The position numbers were made by a program, and so were the translations under genes. Below the pieces are notes generated by a model, which worked only from the letters and a program-made list of their open reading frames with translations, ran no database searches and was not told where the DNA came from. A DNA stretch of 32,000 bases from Neocallimastix lanati (nom. inval.) (taxonomy: Eukaryota > Neocallimastigomycota > Neocallimastigomycetes > Neocallimastigales > Neocallimastigaceae): assembly GCA_016946835.1 (NCBI GenBank), contig JACVTC010000102.1, positions 64,001 through 96,000 of the forward strand. Reading direction: 5' to 3'. This document shows positions 1 through 11,140 of the stretch, in pieces; positions within the stretch are counted from its first letter, which is position 1; every line of letters begins with the position of its first letter.

Positions 1-1912
1 GAGAGTTGCAACTCCAACAGACATTAGTATTTGAATTATATTGTCAGTGTTTCCTTTAGATCCACTGTTTACGATATTAGTTAAATTATTATCTAAATTT
101 TTGATTAGATTTTTGTAGCGAACATAAGATTTTACATTCATACGTTTTTCAATGTTATTACTTTGAAGATTATTTTCAATGATCGAATCGATATTGGCAT
201 TGCGAATTGTATAGGCCTCATTTTTTAAATCTTTAATAAAAACCTCAACGGAATCCTTTATATTTTTTGAAGGAATACAATCGGCTATAGAACACGAAAT
301 TAAATGTAGTAGGTTATATTCGTGTACCATTCTTTGAACATCCCATATTAATTTTAAATAAAAGTTATTTCCATAATTGTATATACCATTAAGCAATTTA
401 CTTTGATTATCGCCATTAATAACACCTAGTAGAATTCCTTCGAGAACTAATACTTTATTTTCATAAGATATATTTATATTTCTTAGAAGTAACAGAGATA
501 TCAAATAGGCATATGGAATTTCTACTTGGTGTTCATGAATTACGAAGGAATGTTCACTCAAAGAGCCTTCTCCCTCTTTCAAATCAAAGTCTTTCTCTTT
601 TTGTGATATGAAAAGCTTTATTTTAGACTAATAGTATTTGCTAAAATCATTCCATTTGCGTTTTGATATTTTCAGCTTTATACAAACTTTTTTAATCAAG
701 TCTGAATCGGCAATGTTATTATTTCTTGTCATATTATAGATTCCCGTTAAGGTATCCTGAATAAACTCGATCATAATTGCATCATTTTTAAACGAACGAA
801 TATTATTGGCAATGTTCAATTTTTCTTTTAGTTCTTTTTTAGCTTCATCGCTAGGAATCTAGAAGATGTTCATTTCATCCCCATCAAAATCGGCTTGGAA
901 AACGCTAGCAATGAGTGGATTGATTTGAATGGTACGACAATTACTTGGACAAGAACGAACTGCCAATAACGAGGTAACTTGCAATGTCGGTTGTCGATTA
1001 ATAATAACATAATCATAAGGTTTATATCCAAACGGAATGAGTTGGTCAGTGGAGTATCAATATTTGGTATGATGACACTCCGAAGAATAAAGCTTTGTCG
1101 TTTTGCCAAGCACATACTTCTAAAGATTCATGTTTTCCCTGATAACATTTGTTTAATATAGATTTTTTCTGAATCGTCTGCCATATCGGTTATACAATGA
1201 ATTCTTAGAATTTTTTGAAATAAATTAAATGCTCTTAAGACATAAGCCGATTGCATAATGTAAAAATTTTCATTTCGATACTGATAATTCAAATCTAACA
1301 ATCTAATGTAGAGTGTAGTAAGATTATTATGAATAGTAATATTACTAGAATCTTTTATAGACGCATATTAATTGGTAATACTGGGATATTCTTTATAAAT
1401 GCCTTTTCCATTTTCTTTTGCATCGATGGATCATCCGTAAAATCTGATGAACAAATCATCTCGTACATTTCATCAATCGTTAATTTTTGATTCCCAAAAG
1501 AAAATCCATATTCTGAATATGTTTTCTTATCATTCTTTTTCTTACTTCTTATTTTAAATTCCGAACTATTTGCTACGCTTTTCTTATGAAGTGAAAACGA
1601 AGCAGGAATTATTCGCTTTTTACAACAAACGGACTTTTTATTATTTGATTTTTTATATTTGTTACATACAGGGCAAATATGCTTGATTTCTTTGCATAAA
1701 GTACTTGCAAACAATAGATGTACAATTTTGTGATAAAGTGGTATTCTTCCTAAATGTCCTGGATATTCCATAATTTTCTTACATTGTTTACAAGGTAATT
1801 GTGGTTCTAATGTATATGCAGTAGTATTATCCACTAATTCATGAATTTCTGATATTAAGACAGGATTATTTTTCAAATCTTTATTGTCATATAATTCAAA
1901 CTTAAGATTCAA
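1..1912 (-). pseudogene. RPB1: RPB1-like DNA-directed RNA polymerase largest subunit, virus-type, partial and broken
   Basis: Reading 1912 down to 1 gives the N-terminal two-thirds of a multisubunit RNA polymerase largest subunit. The first open stretch (1912-1355) has the zinc-binding cysteines C41, C44, C80 and C83, the PGHLGRIPLYH clamp motif at residues 51-61, and NIPVLPINMR near 174-183 (family consensus: LPVPP.NVRP). Later come VIINRQPTL and the catalytic ADFDGDEMN motif (about 890-865), which binds the active-site magnesium, and NSGSKGNTDNIIQ near 45-85. Spacing between the last two motifs (about 260 residues) is normal for the family. Breaks: frameshift near 1357, TGA at 1128-1130, frameshift near 1050, TAG at 859-861, TAG at 628-630. 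From 627 to the left edge the frame is open. The divergent, compact sequence looks like a large DNA virus (Nucleocytoviricota) copy rather than the fungal Pol I/II/III subunit; that placement is inference. No C-terminal heptad region can be judged. Confidence 0.85.
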
Positions 1913-3297
1913 TTTTTATATCCAATAATTTTTATTTAATTTGATTTAGACAAAATATTAAAAGAAAATCACTTTATCATTTTACTTTATTATTTCAAAT
2001 AGTATTATTTCGCAAATATTTAAAGTTTTAAAATAATATAGAAGCACTTTTCTAAAAACAACAAATATTTGGTTACGCATAACAGTTTTTGATAAAATTA
2101 TTATATACTAAGTTTAATTAATATAAATTAAATAATTTTTATAAAATTAATAAATTAAAAAAATTAATAATAATAATAATAAAATAAATGTTTAATTCGT
2201 ATTATATTAATCATAATTTTTAAATAAAGTTAAATGTTTTTATTTATTATTTTTTGTTTTATTTTACATGTATAATAAATTCAAATAGACATATCAAAAA
2301 CAAATATATAAGGATAATTTTAAATTAAAATTAATAATAATAGGAAAGCAAAGATATAGGATTAAATATAAATTTTATTAATCCCATATCATAATTTAAA
2401 TACGTTAATTGATAGATATACTAATTTATATAAAATAATAATTAAGAAAGTTAAATATATATGTATATTCAACAGATAGAAGAATTTAAAATATACTTTG
2501 GCTTATTGTAATAATCCATATAATGTTGATTATTAATGATTATATTATATTTGATATATCAATCAAATTATTTTAATGATGATGTTTAATTTATTTATTT
2601 TAAAAAATCTATGTTTCATTAGATGATATTAAAACATTTATATAATTTTATCAATGAATCGTATTTATCTCTTTGTATATAAGATTGAATGGATGAAATT
2701 CAAAGTTTTATCATATATTTATGTTGTGATTATTGATATTATAATTATGCAATATTAATCATATATTCTTGTTGTATTCAAAATGAGAAACACTTTGAGT
2801 ATTATTATTCCGTAGTTGAATAGACTTTTTAAAAAAATATAATATTATGAAATATATTTTATATTTAATACTTAGATAATACTATATTTCTTTATTCTAA
2901 ACTTTATTTTTCCTTTTATTTACTATAATTATTATTATCTACTTTTTTTTATTTCTAATAATTTCTATTTTATTTTATTATTTTTTTTTTTTTTTTTTTA
3001 ATTTTAATTGTTTCTTTTTATTTTTGTAATTACTTAAACTAATGTAAAATTTATAATAGATAGCATATTATTATATAATTTTTTTATTTTTTATTACTTT
3101 TATTTTCATTTATAATTTTATTTTTATTTATACATTTTTAGTTTTTTTCAGTTTTTTTTAGCTATTTTATTATTTAGCTATGATTTTTACTTATTTATTT
3201 ATTACTTTATTTATTTATTATTTATTATATTGTTAGTTTAATTTATTTATTACAAAGATTTTACTTAGTTATCAATTGATTCGAGAGGTTCATCGAT
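1913..3297. other. A/T-rich spacer without recognisable gene
   Basis: About 1.4 kb of nearly pure A/T between the RPB1-like fragment and the dockerin protein. It holds homopolymers (T run near 2980-3000), TTATT/TTTAT microsatellite-like stretches at 2900-3240, and no coding signal that I can see on either strand. Confidence 0.7.
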
Positions 3298-3840
3298 CTA
3301 GAGATTAAAGTAAAAGATTTGATTAGTATCAAATTCATTACATTCAGTTAAACCTAAAGTGTGAGTATCAAACAAACCAATACACTTGTCCGTATAAATT
3401 GGTGATTTGATGAAATTACCATTACGATAGAAAATAGTACTATTATCACCGCATTCAACCAAAACTAATGACTCATCATCAGAAAGCATGATACAGTGTG
3501 TGTTATCGAATTTCAAATGGAAATGACCATTATGAGTGTATGGAATATCCCACAGAGAAAAGGTAGAGTAATCACAATAAGCCAATGTAGTTGGAGAATC
3601 TAAGATACCAGAAAAGTGTACACAATTATTACTTGCTGAGTTGTACAAGTAATAAGTTTCAGTGTTGATCGTTGGAGTAAGTGTGGGGACAGTGGTTTCA
3701 GAACGGAGTATACCACACCATTCATTATTTTCAATACCCCATTGACCAGACTCATCGGTAGTAACAACAGCAGCGTTTGGATTAGAGTAACATGGATAAC
3801 CTAAAGCTTCAGAGAAGCAAACAGTGACTGGAGTTGGATT
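3298..3840 (-). pseudogene. Dockerin 4 plus terminal ricin-like module of the large PI-PLC/dockerin protein
   Basis: This is the C-terminal piece of the broken gene that begins at 7267. Reading from about 3840, the frame first gives a complete fungal dockerin: [10 protein letters not shown], then [18 protein letters not shown] (about 3828-3712). A Thr/Pro linker (about 3705-3660) follows, then a module with repeated Cys-spaced segments ending at the stop at 3298. The repeat pattern (three roughly 40-residue units with NCVHF, THCIML, DKCIGL and aromatic turns) resembles a ricin-B-like beta-trefoil, a sugar-binding fold; the assignment rests on pattern only. The frame differs from the upstream piece, so a one-base shift lies near 3830-3840 at AAAATTCTTC. 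Fungal dockerins tether proteins to the cellulosome of anaerobic fungi. Confidence 0.75.
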
Positions 3841-4440
3841 ATGATCCCAGTTGAAGAATTTTCATCTTCATTTTTAGCACATGCGTTTAAGTTCATTTTT
3901 ATTTCATTGTTGTACATATCATTCACATCTAAGAAACCAATGCATTTATCAGCGGAACCAATTAATTCGAAGAAACCATCATCAGTGTGTTCTAATTTGG
4001 CTTGCTCATCACATTTACCCAATTCAAGTGAGCCTGTATCAATATTAGAAACACGCAAACAATAATTAGGTTGAGCCATAGAGTAGAAGTGACCTTTACG
4101 GGAAGGTAATACCATCCACTTGAAATAATTAGTATTATCACAAGGTTTAACTGTAATTGAATTGTTTGGCTCTTGTGGTGCATATAAACACTTGGTAAAG
4201 GCATGATAGAACCAATAGACACTATGACCAGATTTGATAGTAAGGCTGGATTGGCTATGGGTTGGAGTAGAAATAGTTCCAGTGGTTGTTTGAGAGGGTG
4301 TAGTAGTATTAGAGTCATCCATAAGACACCAATTCTTTTTATCGTCATAAGTTTTAAACCCCAATTGCCATTCTGATCATGTATGCAATTTGTGTATTTC
4401 CAGGCGAACAGAATAGATAACCAACCTTGGAATAACAATC
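3801..4440 (-). pseudogene. Dockerin 3 (frameshifted) plus ricin-like module
   Basis: Third segment from the end of the same gene. The dockerin begins in the upstream frame (DDCYSKVGYLFCSPGN, about 4440-4395), continues in a second frame as DQNGNWG (about 4380-4360), and finishes in a third frame as KTYDDKKNWCLMDD (about 4355-4316). Two small indels therefore fall inside one 40-residue domain. A Ser/Thr linker (TTTPSQTTTGTISTPTHS) leads to a beta-trefoil-like module with FTKCLYAP, NYCLRV and DKCIGFL as its three Cys-containing repeats. The frame ends at 3801, but homology leaves it near 3840, where the final dockerin starts in another frame. The last Cys of the WCGI motif is kept (WCLM). The shifts could be mutations or sequencing indels. 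Confidence 0.7.
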
Positions 4441-5034
4441 ATCAGTAGCTTCGGGAGCGGATGTGGAGGTTTGATCCGTAGTAGTGGTAGTAGACTTCGG
4501 TTTGATTATGGTTTTTGGTTCAGGTTTAAGATTGGGGCTTTTGGCAATGACTTCTTCGATAGAATCAATTATCTTTGATTTGTTCAATCTTTCAATATGC
4601 CATTTAGAATATTCGCTTTTACTAGTTTCAAATTTCAAAGTACTACTATCTAAACAGTAATCACTAGGGTCAACATTGTTCTTAATGCAGATATAATTAT
4701 TATCAATAAATTTGAAATGAATGTGATGATTGATTTGATCATCGCCATTGTTACAATCAGTCATTCTTGCATATCGCGAATTCATAGCATTTAAACACTT
4801 ACCAGTAGCATCTAATAAAAGTTGTTCATTTTGGTATGTACATTCGCTATGATTGCAATCAACCAACAAAACTATAGTATTATCAGAGTATAAATTAGTT
4901 ATAAGAAATTCTTGAGTCTTTTGGTTTTTAATACGAATTTTAGTATCGTAGTTAAGTTCACCAATACCACACCATCCACCATCTTCATAACCCCAAGCAC
5001 CATTTTGATCAATGTATGCAACTTTAGGATTCAC
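4354..5034 (-). pseudogene. Dockerin 2 C-terminal half plus ricin-like module and Ser/Thr linker
   Basis: Continues in the same frame as the 6303-5038 piece after one in-frame TAA (5038-5040). That stop splits the second of two tandem dockerins: TIGYSCC lies before it and VAYIDQNGAWGYEDGGWCGI after it (to about 4963). A module with CNHSECTYQ, GKCLNAM and DYCLDSS repeats follows and looks like a ricin-type beta-trefoil. After it comes a Lys/Pro then Thr/Ser-rich linker (KPEPKTIIKPKSTTTTT) and the start of dockerin 3. There is no methionine start, so this is not a separate gene. The frame closes at 4354 after the first frameshift in dockerin 3. Confidence 0.75.
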
Positions 5035-5037
5035 AGA

Positions 5038-6303
5038 TTAACAGCATGAATAACCTATTGTATTCCATGAACATCTTTCATAGCCAATACCACACAATTT
5101 GCCATTTTCTATACCCCAGTTACCAATTTCATCAGCATATTCAACTTGAGTGTTTTGATCATAATAACATCTAAATCCAAGTTCTTCAAATATAGATGAA
5201 CAACTTAAATGTTCATATCTTGGAGATTCTAAATCAGTAGGATAAATTTTAAATTTACCACTTAAACATTTAGAATTATCAAATTGTGCGCAGAACCTAC
5301 CATTCTTAATGACGAATTGTTCGTATTTGTTATTATTTTTACAATAATCCATAAATAATCCTTCATCTGAACAGTTTAAACATTTAGCATCATATGATGA
5401 TACAATAGAATAAAAATTACTGTTTTGTCTGATAAACCATTTATTCATTTTATTATTGACACATTTGTTGTTAGTTTTAATTAATTCTTGTGATTGACCT
5501 TGACTGTTAATTATTGTTTTACGTCGAAGGCAAGCTGGAATATCAGCGTCGCTTCCAGATAATGTTTGTATGTGATAATATAAATTGATATAAATTAAAT
5601 AATTACCAATTTGAATAACATCACTTTGTAAATTACTTCTCTTTTTCAATCTATAATCGTTATTATCACGAATTCTACGTATTAAATCATCACTGGGATA
5701 ATCTAAAATCATCCAATGATTGTGTAATTTAGGTTTTTTAGTATTAAAATAATCAAATAATTCGCCATTTATATATTTAGCAAAGCTCATTATACTACGG
5801 AAAAATTTATTAAAATCTTGTATATTCATAAAATTTATAGTGAGTACATTGTTATCACTAGAGAACATAGTAGTATTTGTATGATCTTTTCCATAAACAT
5901 AATAAACTGTACTATTATATTGATGTAACATTGGAATATTTTTGTCTAATATACCATTAACACCAGACCATTTTTCTTTTTTAAGCAAGTTATAATTATC
6001 TTGTAAAAGAATATTGTTATTATATTGTAAAGTTACTCGTGGATAATATGATTCATGATTATTTTCATTGGTATTAATTGTAACAACATCATTGTCTATT
6101 ACATTCACAGATGAGTTTGAAAGCCACAATTCCTTTGTACATTCATCCATATCTGGCCTATATATATTCTTACCTACTCGTATTGATTCATCACTATTTT
6201 TATTTTTATACATAAAATTTCCACGAATTAAAAGAATAATCTTTACCTTGGGCTTGTTTAAGTATTGGAAGTAATATATTATCATTACTGTAATAGTTAT
6301 CAT
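5038..6303 (-). pseudogene. PI-PLC X domain C-terminal half, ricin-like module and dockerins 1-2 (first half)
   Basis: The usable frame starts near 6245, where IILLIRGNF matches the beta-strand RGKIVLF.R of PI-PLC X domains; residues upstream of that in this frame are out-of-frame noise. The domain runs to WMILDYPSDDLIRRI (about 5715-5670), which matches the conserved (V)MDFP.DDLI end of the family. A Cys-rich module with NNKCVNNKMNKWF, AKCLNCSD and SKCLSGKF repeats (about 5520-5240) resembles a beta-trefoil lectin. Then comes a full dockerin (CSSIFEELGFRCYY ... GNWGIENGKLCGI, about 5202-5083) and the first half of a second, stopped by TAA at 5038-5040 exactly after SCC. In homologous dockerins the next residue is often Lys, so one AAA to TAA change would explain the stop (inference). 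Confidence 0.78.
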
Positions 6304-7267
6304 CTTGATAGAAGAATTGATTGTACGGTTTGTTATGTCTTTTAGAAGTATTATTTATACTAATCTTAGCAATATTATAATAATATTCATTTATTTCTAG
6401 GTCACCATTACCTTCAGGAAGTAGTTCAACAGTAACATCTTTTTTATCTTTAATATATATAATGTCATCCCTAAATATTTCAGCTTTGTCATTTTTTAAA
6501 TGCAAAATAACAATTTCATTTGGATAATAATGTAAAAAAATCAATAACTTCATCAAATTCATCACTTAAATAGTATTTTCTCCAGTTTTTTTATTAGTAC
6601 AATCAAATCTATCATGACTAAGAAATATTTCCTTTTCTGAATTAGTTTTAAGTCTTATATCTAATTATCTAATTCCATGAATTAATTGTTCATATATATC
6701 TAAATTTTGTGTTATCGCCCAATCTTCCATAAAAGGCAAATTATCATATTTTAAAGCATATGTTCCACTATCATGAGTATCAGGATTATTAATCTGATTA
6801 ATTGGTAAATCAGGATTAATTTTACTCATCCAAGTAGCATCTTCATTTTTATTAGTAAATTCACACCAACCAAATTCAGTTAAAGCACGGTTATTATCAA
6901 TATCGTGAAAAGGTACTATTGTATATATATTTATATTATCAATAGTTTTTTCATTACCATTACTCGTATAATAACAAGGAGCTTTAACCTTAACATTACC
7001 TTTAAACATACATTGATCAGGATCTACTCTACTAGTTGGACCAAAAGATCCATTTACTATTTCAGTTCTATAATAACAATCATATACATCATCACTAAAA
7101 AATTCTTTATCTCTACTTTTACATATGTACGTTTTTGTACAATCCTTAGTACTAAATAAGTATGCTTCATTGGGAAGATTATCTAATACAAAATATTTAC
7201 CTACATCTTGTGCACTAAATACACACCTAACTGATATAGCTATAATATTAATAAAAAATAATTTCAC
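6206..7267 (-). pseudogene. Secreted PI-PLC-like phosphodiesterase, N-terminal part of the dockerin protein
   Basis: The ATG at 7267 opens with a signal peptide (hydrophobic residues 3-18, likely cleavage near SAQ) and a Cys-rich region of about 120 residues with no family I recognise. From residue 146 the PI-PLC X domain starts: TWMSKINPDLPINQ, then PDTHDSGTY with catalytic His165 (the usual Gly before THDS is Asp here), then ITQNLDIYEQLIHGIR. A TAA at 6665-6667 falls where the family has Tyr in GIRYLDIR; the same frame continues LDIRLKT and LSHDRFDC with the second catalytic His. Frameshifts follow in an A-run near 6590 and a T-run near 6545, after which PNEIVILHLKND is clear. The enzyme family cleaves phosphoinositides or GPI-type lipids; here the substrate is unknown. 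Breaks suggest a pseudogene, though the homopolymer shifts could be sequencing error. Confidence 0.82.
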
Positions 7268-7449
7268 TTTGATAATATTTATATTATTATTATAAATTTT
7301 TTATTTTTAATTAATTAATTAATAAAATTCATTTTAAAAATTTATATTAGACAAAAAATATTTTTAAAGTTTTTAAAATAATTTATAATCTAATTGACCA
7401 ATTCATTTAAATATTATTTGATAACTAAATAATTATTATAACTAATATT

Positions 7450-8229
7450 TTAATCAAAATAATTAAAGCTATTATTTTTTTCAATATTTATATTATATTT
7501 TTTGTGACGTTTTACGAGACAATAACAACAACAACAACAAATAATTAATATTAAAATAATAATAATTAATGTAGCCTCAAAATATAATTGTTGAAGACCT
7601 ACTGTTACTACATCAGTTTCAGAGGGTACAAAATGATAATAATTGCATTCTCCATTACAATTTTTAAATGAACAATCATCATTTCTATTACAAGACTCGC
7701 CAAGCATTCGACCACAATTAACATATTCTTCACTACGTGAAGATACAGTGGGATGTGTATACAATACATCACACCGTTCAATATTAGCTTCTATGTTAAA
7801 TGTACAAGTATTATTAATACATTTATTTGAAAAACATTGAGTATCAGTTTTACAATCAGTGGAAACATGAATAGTTTCATTTTTATTAGATTTAATATAT
7901 TGTGATATAACATTTTTGTAAAAAGGTGCAAAAGGAATTAAAATATATTTATGAATATAATTATCTTTGTCTGGAAACTCAATAAAAGGTTTATTATAAA
8001 TCTCCTCTATACATACACAAACATTATCTTTGCATAAATATGAATGTCCTAAAGAACAAGTTCCTGTAAATTTTTGTGAATCATCTTTAATGACTCTAGT
8101 ATTTATATCAAGATGATAAATTAGCTCATCCGGAATATCAATAGACTTAATACTTATTGTATGAGGATAGCCATACTGCAAAAGCGACAAAAAACACGTA
8201 TATATTGCTAAAATAAAACGAAATAACAT
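7450..8229 (-). CDS. Secreted Cys-rich single-pass membrane protein, lineage-specific family
   Basis: An intact 259-residue frame with ATG at 8229. It has an N-terminal signal peptide (about residues 1-20) and an ectodomain with many paired cysteines (CKTDTQCFSNKCINNTC; CGRMLGESCNRNDDCSFKNC). One membrane segment (about residues 218-236, Ile/Leu-rich) runs directly into a cluster of six cysteines (CCCCCYC) followed by a basic stop-transfer KRHKK and a short Asn-rich tail. The Cys cluster at the inner membrane face would be a natural palmitoylation site (inference). It is a clear paralogue of the 15007-15717 gene: spacing of the ectodomain cysteines, the FVPSETD/FIPSDSD juxtamembrane motif and the membrane/Cys-cluster layout all match. 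Function unknown; the dense C.(4-6)C spacing suggests small disulfide modules. It lies 180 bp upstream of the PI-PLC gene on the same strand with its own start, so it is probably an independent transcription unit. Confidence 0.85.
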   Translation of the reverse strand: MLFRFILAIYTCFLSLLQYGYPHTISIKSIDIPDELIYHLDINTRVIKDDSQKFTGTCSLGHSYLCKDNVCVCIEEIYNKPFIEFPDKDNYIHKYILIPFAPFYKNVISQYIKSNKNETIHVSTDCKTDTQCFSNKCINNTCTFNIEANIERCDVLYTHPTVSSRSEEYVNCGRMLGESCNRNDDCSFKNCNGECNYYHFVPSETDVVTVGLQQLYFEATLIIIILILIICCCCCYCLVKRHKKYNINIEKNNSFNYFD

Positions 8230-10054
8230 TGTAGCTATTTATAAATTTTCAGTTATTTAAATTATTATATACTTATTATTTATTTGTTTGATGCTATTCA
8301 AATATTTATATATACAATTATATTTTATTTTTTGTTGGTATTAAATATTCAATTATTTATTAATAACATATTAAAAATCATTTTTACTTTATACTATTGT
8401 ATTATATTCTGAAGTATATGGAAATATATTTTAAATATAAATATTATATCTATACTCACGTTATTTTAGTTTTTTGTAGATTATTATAATATACAAGTTT
8501 ATCAGTGCAAATATTCTTATCTGTAAATATTTATAGAAATTGTATATTTAAATTATTACATAATAAAATATTAATAATAATTAAAGATTAATACTGTTTA
8601 TCATAGATAACAGAAATAAATATAAGCTAAACAAAATAAACCAATTATGTAAATAATTATTTCCCATTATATATTTTATATTTATTTGTTTTTTTATATT
8701 GATATTTATTTTATTCTTGTTATTTAATTTAATAACTTCCGCTGATTTTCTATTTATTTCTTAATATAGATTTAACATTGCTTTAAATTCAAATATATAA
8801 TCTTTGATATTATTTAATAATCCCTACAATATACTAAAATAAATTGTTATTTTTCTATATATACCAGTCGACAAATGTTTTAATATTAACTTTGTGATAT
8901 ATATTTTTTTTACTAGATATAATTGCAATAAGCATTCTATTTAATAAAACTCAAATACTGTTCTAAATAATATTGAATTAATAAATGAAACGTAATTACT
9001 AAAATACTCGAATTATAATATCTCAAATATAAAACAATAAAAAATAATTTTGTACTAATATAAATCAAATCTTTAATTGTTACCATATTTTATAAATATC
9101 CTATGATTATATCTACTAGTTCTTAAACTATTTAATCAAGTTAAAATTTAATAATCTTCAAAATTAATTTATAATGAAATTGAACTTGCTTTTTTGAATA
9201 ATACCATAATTCGATATTTAACAAATATATTTATCAAATATATTAATATGTGTAAATATATATTATGTACATAAATTTTCTTTTATTTTGTGATTTAATT
9301 AAATTAAATTAAATTTTTATGTTCAAGCGCTTGGACAAATAAGGATTTTTTTTTTTTTTTTTTTTAAATTTTGTGTTTTTTTTAAAAAAAAAAATATATT
9401 CGTTAGAGTAATAAATAAATAAATAAACAAATAAATAAAATTAGAGTTCGTAATAATTGCCGCTATAAAAAAAAAAAAAAAATAAAATAATAATTAAATT
9501 AAAACAAGTCAAGTTAAATTGTGGAATTTCAAATTTTCAATAAATTTTTCAATTTAAAAAATCTTATTTTTAATTCCAATTTGGTAATAGTTTAAGGGAG
9601 TACCAAACTTTATAATGTTAAGAAACATGAAATATGTACCTATCTAATCATAAACCAAAGATTTATTATAATGTATAGTATTATTTTATTATGAATTATT
9701 ATTATATATAATAATAAATAATATTAATTATCATTTTTAGCAAATAACTTGATTCCAAAATATTTTGGAAGGTCATAATAAATTATATATTAATTATTAA
9801 AATGGTTTCCTCTTATTAATTACTATTAGTATATTTGTAACATTATTGTTGCTTATATATTAAGTATATTTAGAATAATTATTTATTACTTTGTAATAAA
9901 ATTTCTTATTATTTATATCATTTAAATTTTAAATTAATTTTTAAAAATAACAATATTTTATAAATAAAATTTTTACTAAATGAAAAAGTCATATTTTAAA
10001 AATTAAGTTGAAAAATTAATTTTAATTGTTTTATCTTCTATAGCATTACAAATG
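8230..10054. other. A/T-rich spacer without recognisable gene
   Basis: 1.8 kb of A/T-rich DNA. Noted inside: a T8A11 palindrome at 9376-9394, a T run at 9349-9365, a short (AAAT)n stretch at 9410-9440, an A run near 9467-9482, and a small GC-rich palindrome AAGCGCTT at about 9326-9333. I see no coding relic. Confidence 0.65.
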
Positions 10055-10766
10055 CTAATCATTATCAGAAGGAAGATATATATCACTAATAGTTCCATCA
10101 AAAATACCTATAGATTTATCTATTTTAATCTTTTTAGTTCTATCTTCATTATAATTTTCTATCGGAGTATTACTCAATTGTCTATATAAATCAAAACTAT
10201 CTAATATTTCATCACCTCTTCTTCTAATCTCTTCAGCAGATAAATTTTCAATATTTTTATTTTTTTTTTTTTCATTATTTGGATTAAAATATTTATTTAA
10301 TACTCTAAGAGCACAATAATGCAATAAATCTTTAAAAAATCCTTTATTATCCAATTTTTTAAATCCCAAGCTTACCTTTATTTTTTCATCTCGCATTGAA
10401 GACAAAATTTTATAAATATCAGCTAAAATAGGATTTATTTCAATAGTATTCGAACGATCATTAAATATATTAAGCATATTATAATTATCATTGTTCGATA
10501 TTTGATTTAGCGGCAATTCAATTGTTTCACCATCTTTAGTTTTTCCTATCTCTTTTTTAATATCTTTAAAAATTGTATTATAAATTATAAATATTTTTAT
10601 TAACATTAATTTGAATGGGAACATCAGAATTTGAATATGTCTGAATTTCACCTTCATCGTTTGTAAATGCTAATATTAATGATGCTATTTCTTCACTATT
10701 AGTAATAAGAATACCACTATATGAAAAATTAATGAACAAAAATAATATCAAAATAATTATTATCAT
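10055..10766 (-). pseudogene. Secreted hypothetical protein broken by a 7-bp tandem duplication
   Basis: The ATG at 10766 gives a signal peptide (MIIIILILFLFINFSYSG) and about 60 residues before a stop at 10578-10580. The same strand is open in another frame from 10657 to 10055. The two frames meet at 10578-10591, which is two exact tandem copies of TTATAAA (+ strand). Without one copy the two frames become continuous, giving a secreted protein of about 230 residues that contains Asn/Lys-rich stretches, a helical part (ADIYKILSSMRDEKIKVSL) and a charged tail. No known domain recognised. It is therefore probably a recently inactivated gene, or one differing between alleles. The second frame's apparent N-terminus (residues 1-25) is out-of-frame translation. 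Confidence 0.7.
10578..10591. repeat. 7-bp tandem duplication (TTATAAA x2) causing a frameshift
   Basis: TTATAAA occurs twice head-to-tail, exactly where the reading frame of the 10766-10055 gene shifts. The shift of +7 matches the frame change between the two open stretches. Confidence 0.8.
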
Positions 10767-11140
10767 TTTTAGTATAATAAAAAAAAATTCTTCATTTTAT
10801 AAAATTTTATATTATCATATTATAATAATAAAAATATAATATTCAATATTACTTGCATTTATATAATAAATTAATATATTTTATTTCAATTATGTTATAT
10901 ATTTCTTATAGATTCACTTAAAATAAAAATATAATAAAATAAATAATTAATATAAATACTTAGTAATTATTGTGATAAATAATTATTATTGTTATCGCTA
11001 CAGTTTTATTATATTTATTTTTATTTCAAATATAGTATAGTAAATTATACGTTTTTTTTTTTTTTAAAAAAAAAAATATCCATTTTATTAAATTATCAAT
11101 AAAACATATCAAAATATTATATTAAATAAATTATCAATAA
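10767..11140. other. A/T-rich spacer with T14A11 palindrome
   Basis: The only clear structure is a run of 14 T followed directly by 11 A at 11052-11076, a perfect self-complementary block. No coding sequence seen. Confidence 0.6.

Noticed and set aside
870-1115. Minus-strand 81-residue frame
   Set aside because: Only part of it is in phase with the RPB1 reading; the rest is out of frame, so it is not a gene of its own.
3992-4438. 148-residue minus-strand frame as a separate protein
   Set aside because: Only its short DQNGNWG stretch is in phase with dockerin 3; the rest is a shadow of the ricin-like module.
5038-6667. Reassigned TAA in the fungal genes (TAA at Tyr and possibly Lys positions)
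   Set aside because: The two TAA fall at different amino-acid positions, and intact genes here end normally at TAA; nonsense mutation is simpler.
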